The notes beneath the pieces are model-generated. The model searched no databases. It was not told the origin of the DNA and saw only the letters and a program-made list of their open reading frames with translations. From assembly GCF_012033735.1 (NCBI RefSeq), contig NZ_JAAVJD010000007.1, forward strand, positions 1-61,109: a stretch of DNA of 61,109 nt. The letters are read 5' to 3'. This stretch comes from Streptomyces lonarensis. GTDB lineage: Bacteria > Actinomycetota > Actinomycetes > Streptomycetales > Streptomycetaceae. This document shows, one piece after another, positions 57,622 through 61,109 of the stretch (position 1 is the first letter of the stretch; each line of letters opens with the position of its first letter). The position numbers were made by a program, and so were the translations under genes.

Positions 57622-58205
57622 CTCGCGGACACCGCCGTGGCCTCGGAGAGCGACTGGGCGAACCGCAGGGTCTGCTGCACGGTCTCGGGGCCGTCCCCGG
57701 CCTCACTGATGCGCAGCGAGAGGTCGTCGGCGGTGGTGGAGCCGGTGTAGCCGTGGTCGGCCTCGCAGTTGGGGTCGCCGCAGCTCGCGGGCTCCATGTC
57801 GATGCGGGACAGCGCGCCCCACCCGACGGTCAGGACGACCTCGTGCGGCGGGGTGCCGGGCCGGTAGGACTCGGGGTCGGCGACGACCCTGCTGACGACG
57901 ACGGACGAGATGCGCGAGAGGCGCACCGACTCCGTGGAGGTCGAGGCGTACGAGGCGGGGGCGGTGGAGTCGGCCGGCTGCTCGTCGGTGTGGCTGACGA
58001 TGAAGCGGGTGCCGGTGAGGACCAGCACCGTGATGTGGCGCCGCACCTCGTCGCTGTCGAAGGTCGTCTCCTGGTGGACGAGGTAGGAGACCACCGCCTC
58101 ACGGCCGATGGCGGCCTCGACGGCGTCGGCGACCAACGCCGGGTAGTAACCACTGCGCTCGATCGCCGCCCGCAGCCCCTGAGTGGTGGTACCGGTCTTC
58201 GCCAT
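57618..58205 (-). CDS. DUF5998 family protein
   Basis: A 195-residue actinobacterial protein. It begins GLRAAIERSGYYPALVADAVEAA, then EAVVSYLVHQETTFD, a strand-rich middle (HITVLVLTGTRFIVSHTDEQ) and SCGDPNCEADHGYTG, whose two cysteines and histidine might bind a metal. It ends with a helical TVQQTLRFAQSLSEA. The function is unknown. The ATG at 58205 has AGGA about 8 nt upstream and is preferred to one at 58214. It is coupled to the downstream phosphatase gene. Confidence 0.9.
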   Translation of the reverse strand: MAKTGTTTQGLRAAIERSGYYPALVADAVEAAIGREAVVSYLVHQETTFDSDEVRRHITVLVLTGTRFIVSHTDEQPADSTAPASYASTSTESVRLSRISSVVVSRVVADPESYRPGTPPHEVVLTVGWGALSRIDMEPASCGDPNCEADHGYTGSTTADDLSLRISEAGDGPETVQQTLRFAQSLSEATAVSAR

Positions 58206-58309
58206 GCGCACCATCCTAAGGGGCCACCGGGCCGGCTACGCCCCGGACGGCGGGGCCGGTGCGCGGCTCCTCGGGCGGGGCGGCCCGGCCCGGTGCCCGG
58301 TACCGGCGC

Positions 58310-61066
58310 TCAGTAGGTGGGCAGTCGGCGCGGCCCGTAGCCGGAGCGCGGCGGGGGCGGCGCGGCCCGCACCGCGGCACCCAGGACGTGCACGCCCCGC
58401 GAGGCGACGACGACCGGTTCCAGGTCGACGGCCGCGATCTGCGGATGGTCGTCGAGCAGCCGCCCCAACCGGGTCAGCAGCTCCTCCAGCGCCGCGGTGT
58501 CGACCGGTTGTGCGCCCCGCCAGCCGAAGAGCATGGGCGCCGCCCCGATGGAGCGGATCAACTCGCTCGCACCGCGGTCCGTGACGGGGAGCAGCCGGTG
58601 GGCCATGTCACCGAGCAGTTCGGAGGCGGGTCCCGCCAGGCCGAAGGAGAGCACGGCCCCGGTCAGCGGGTCGGTGCTCGCGCGCACCACCGTGTCGACA
58701 CCGCGCGCGGCCATGGGCTGGACCACCGGCAGGAGGTCGGCGGGGTCGCCGAGTTGGCCGGCGAGTTCCGTGTACGCGCGGACCAGCTCCTCCTCGGAGG
58801 AGAGGCCCAGTCGGACCCCGCCGAGGTCGGGGCGGTGCCGCAGGTGCGGCGCCGTGGTCTTGAGCGCGACGGGGTACCCCAGTCGGCGGGCCGCGAGACG
58901 GGCGGCGTCCTCGTCGGGAGCGGGCAGGGTGGGCACGACGGTGATCCCGTAGGCACCGAGCAGCGCCTGCGTGTCGGCGGCGGGTAGTTCGACGGCACCG
59001 GCGGCGGCGTCGGCGGGGCCGCGGGGGGCCGGGCGTCCCACCAGCGCAGCGTTGAGGACGGCGGTGGCCACCGGGGCGTCCAGGTCGTCGAACTCCGGTA
59101 CGCGGCCGGAGTCCCCGGCCGTCCGGACCCAGCCGGCGTGCCGCGCGGCCTGGCCCAGCGCGCGGACGGCGCGCTCGGCGGACGGATAGGCGGGGATGCC
59201 GTGGGTGGCGAGTTCGGTGGCGAGGCCGTCCAGCGCCAGGTGGGCGACGAGCACGGGCTTCCCGACGCCGGCGTCCGCCACCGCGGCGCGCAGCGCCTCG
59301 CTGAGGGCGGCCACGTGCTCGGCGCGTCCCGGGCCCGCGGTGGAGTCCTCGGTCACGGTGGGGATGGCGGTGACGAGGACGGCGTCGCAGCCGGCGTCGG
59401 CCAGCGCCTCGGCGACGGCGGCGCGGAAGTCCTCGGGGCGGGCGGCGGGGCCCAGGCCCCGGGGCGGCAGCGGCTCCAGGTGGTGGGCGCGGCACGCGTC
59501 GTGCGCCACGAGCCCCAGCGACTCGGCGTTGCCGACCACGGCGACGCGGTCGCCGGGCGGCAGCGGTTGGCGCGCGAGGAGCAGGCCGGTGTCGACGAGG
59601 TCGGTGACGGTCTCCGCCTCCACGACACCGGCCTGCCGCAGCAGCGCGGAGACGGTGGCGTGCGGGGTGTGCCCGACGGGGACGGTGTGCCCGCGGGGCG
59701 GGGCGCCCCCGCTGTGGCGACCGCCGCGGACGACGACCACGGGTCGGCCGGCGAGTGCCGCGCGGCGGGCGAGGCGGGTGAACTTGCGGGGATTGCCCAG
59801 CGATTCGAGGTACATGAGGGCGACGGAGGTGTGCTCGTCCTCGTACCAGTGCTGGAGCAGGTCGTTCCCGGAGACGTCGGCGCGGTCGCCGGCCGAGACG
59901 AAGTCGCTCAACCCGGCGCCGCACTGGTCGAGTTCCTCCAGGACCGCGATGCCGATCGCCGCGGACTGGGTGAAGAGGCCAATGGGGCCGCGGCGGGGCA
60001 GGTAGGGGCCCGGGCTCGCGTTCAACCGGACGGCGGGGTCGGTGTTGATGATGCCGAAGGCGCCCGGCCCGATGAGGCGCATGCCGTGGGCCCGCGCGAG
60101 TTGCACCAGGGAGCGCTGCCGTTCGGCGGAGTGCTCGGTCGCCAGGACGACCAGCCCGCGCACGCCGTGCTCACCGCATTCGCCGACGACGCCGGGGAGT
60201 TGGTCGGCAGGCACGGCGAGCACCGCGAGGTCCACCGGCTCGGGGATGTCGGCGATGCGGCGGTGGGCCGGGGCGCCGCCCAGCTCGGTGGCGTCCTCGG
60301 GCAGCGCGTTGTTGACGGCGTGGACCGTGCCGGTGAAGCCGCCCTCGCGGAGCCGCTCCACCACGGTACGGCCGGCGCCGCCCGGTCGGCGGCCGACCCC
60401 GACGACGGCGACGCTGGCCGGGGCGAGGAGGCGACCGACCGAGCGCGCCTCGGCCCGCTGCTCGCGCGCCTGCATGACCTCCAACGAGGCGGCGGTCGGT
60501 TCCAGGTCGAGGGTGAGATGCACCGAGCCGTCGGCGAAGCTGCGGCGCTGCGAGTACCCCGCGTCGGTGAACACCTTGATCATCTTGTTGTTGGCCGGGA
60601 GGACCTCGGCCGCGAAGCGGCGGATGCCGCGTTCGCGGGCGCAGGCGGCGATGTGCTCCAGCAGCGAGGAGGCGAGCCCCCGCCCCTGGTGCGCGTCCTC
60701 CACCAGGAACGCGACCTCCGCGCTGTCGGCGTCGCCGGAGGCCGCCCGGCCGCGCTCGTCGATCCGGTCGTAGCGGACGGTCGCGATGAACTCGCCGCCG
60801 ACGGTCGCCGCGAGTCCGACGCGGTCCACGTAGTCGTGGTGGGTGAAGCGGTGCACGTCCCGCGCCGACAGCCGCGGGTACGGCGCGAAGAACCGGTAGT
60901 ACTTCGACTCCTCGGAGACCCGTTCGAAGAAGCTCACCAGCCGGTCGGCGTCGGCGGCGGTGATGGGGCGCAGCCGCGCGGTGCCGCCGTCACGCAACAC
61001 GATGTCCGCCTCCCAGTGGTCCGGGTAGGACGGTGCGGGACTCTCGGGCTCCGTGAGCGGGCGCAT
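58310..61066 (-). CDS. patA: PatA-type protein acetyltransferase: N-terminal GNAT fused to NDP-forming acyl-CoA synthetase-like domains
   Basis: A 918-residue protein. Residues about 20-190 are a GNAT acetyltransferase (LRPITAADADRLVSFFERV, VAFLVEDAHQGRGLASSLLEH, LPANNKMIKVFTDAGY). A CoA-binding domain follows (VAVVGVGRRPGGAGRTVVE near 220), then the ligase-CoA-like domains and an ATP-grasp domain from about residue 690 (YGITVVPTLPAPDEDAARLA, GYPVALKTTAPHL). S. lividans PatA, with the GNAT first, acetylates acyl-CoA synthetases and thereby controls them; the usual order in other bacteria is GNAT last. The ATG at 61066 is the longest start. The gene heads a probable minus-strand operon with DUF5998, phosphatase and tdk genes. 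Confidence 0.9.
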   Translation of the reverse strand: MRPLTEPESPAPSYPDHWEADIVLRDGGTARLRPITAADADRLVSFFERVSEESKYYRFFAPYPRLSARDVHRFTHHDYVDRVGLAATVGGEFIATVRYDRIDERGRAASGDADSAEVAFLVEDAHQGRGLASSLLEHIAACARERGIRRFAAEVLPANNKMIKVFTDAGYSQRRSFADGSVHLTLDLEPTAASLEVMQAREQRAEARSVGRLLAPASVAVVGVGRRPGGAGRTVVERLREGGFTGTVHAVNNALPEDATELGGAPAHRRIADIPEPVDLAVLAVPADQLPGVVGECGEHGVRGLVVLATEHSAERQRSLVQLARAHGMRLIGPGAFGIINTDPAVRLNASPGPYLPRRGPIGLFTQSAAIGIAVLEELDQCGAGLSDFVSAGDRADVSGNDLLQHWYEDEHTSVALMYLESLGNPRKFTRLARRAALAGRPVVVVRGGRHSGGAPPRGHTVPVGHTPHATVSALLRQAGVVEAETVTDLVDTGLLLARQPLPPGDRVAVVGNAESLGLVAHDACRAHHLEPLPPRGLGPAARPEDFRAAVAEALADAGCDAVLVTAIPTVTEDSTAGPGRAEHVAALSEALRAAVADAGVGKPVLVAHLALDGLATELATHGIPAYPSAERAVRALGQAARHAGWVRTAGDSGRVPEFDDLDAPVATAVLNAALVGRPAPRGPADAAAGAVELPAADTQALLGAYGITVVPTLPAPDEDAARLAARRLGYPVALKTTAPHLRHRPDLGGVRLGLSSEEELVRAYTELAGQLGDPADLLPVVQPMAARGVDTVVRASTDPLTGAVLSFGLAGPASELLGDMAHRLLPVTDRGASELIRSIGAAPMLFGWRGAQPVDTAALEELLTRLGRLLDDHPQIAAVDLEPVVVASRGVHVLGAAVRAAPPPPRSGYGPRRLPTY

Positions 61067-61109
61067 GGGGCCAGCCTACGGCGCCCGGCGGGCCGGGCGC
61101 CCGCCGTGC

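Noticed and set aside
1..61109. A CRISPR array, insertion sequence, integrase or attachment site
   Set aside because: I found no regularly spaced repeats with unique spacers, no transposase or integrase reading frame and no tRNA gene that could mark island ends. The island boundaries therefore remain undefined.

Overview
The window is high-GC actinobacterial chromosome, almost certainly Streptomyces or a very close relative. Evidence: GTG starts and GGAGG-type ribosome sites throughout; a SepH-type cell-division gene; a CutRS-type two-component pair; the Streptomyces-typical XRE/DUF5753 plus DUF397 pair; DUF6243, DUF4193, DUF3159, DUF3710 and DUF5998 proteins; and the order trkA-trkA-DUF3159-OB fold-DUF3710-dut-DUF3093-DUF4193-cutS-cutR-IMPase-ferrochelatase-sepH, which I recognise as conserved streptomycete core.

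Layout. (1) 0.2-2.6 kb, minus strand: a three-gene piece of a nonribosomal peptide or siderophore locus, an MbtH-like protein followed by SbnA- and SbnB-like enzymes that make 2,3-diaminopropionate. The first 172 bases hold no gene I can support. (2) 2.9-12.2 kb: three large, unusual genes next to the BREX locus. They are a UvrD-like helicase with an N-terminal RelE-like domain (plus strand), a 1713-residue SF1 helicase carrying a Vsr-like nuclease domain and a GreA/GreB C-terminal domain (minus strand), and an uncharacterised 447-residue protein with a possible D...QxK nuclease motif, divergent from pglW. (3) 12.5-33.4 kb: a complete type 2 BREX (Pgl) phage-defence system, pglW-pglX then pglY-pglZ-brxD-brxHI, all plus strand. 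It is interrupted by a minus-strand block holding an XRE regulator/DUF397 pair and an antitoxin whose PIN toxin is broken. (4) 33.7-38.1 kb: an accessory patch with a VapBC toxin-antitoxin pair, DUF6243, an uncharacterised 742-residue protein, and two decayed gene fragments that fit a duplication followed by reciprocal deletion. (5) 38.3-61.1 kb: core chromosome. It carries an RNA m5U methyltransferase, two TrkA proteins, dUTPase, CutRS, an inositol-phosphatase-like enzyme, coproporphyrin ferrochelatase, SepH, an ECF sigma factor with a DoxX-like neighbour, a sulfurtransferase, a VOC protein, thymidine kinase, a nucleotide-pyrophosphatase-like enzyme, DUF5998 and a PatA-type protein acetyltransferase.

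How the parts work together. The six BREX-2 proteins are a kinase (PglW), an adenine methyltransferase (PglX), two ATPases (PglY, BrxD), an alkaline-phosphatase-fold protein (PglZ) and a helicase (BrxHI). pglX has a sharply AT-richer middle third immediately after its catalytic NPPY motif, as expected if the target-recognition part was exchanged by recombination. The helicase and nuclease-like genes to the left are candidate accessory defence genes; no experiment or search backs that here. Strong inverted repeats that look like bidirectional terminators separate most convergent gene pairs.
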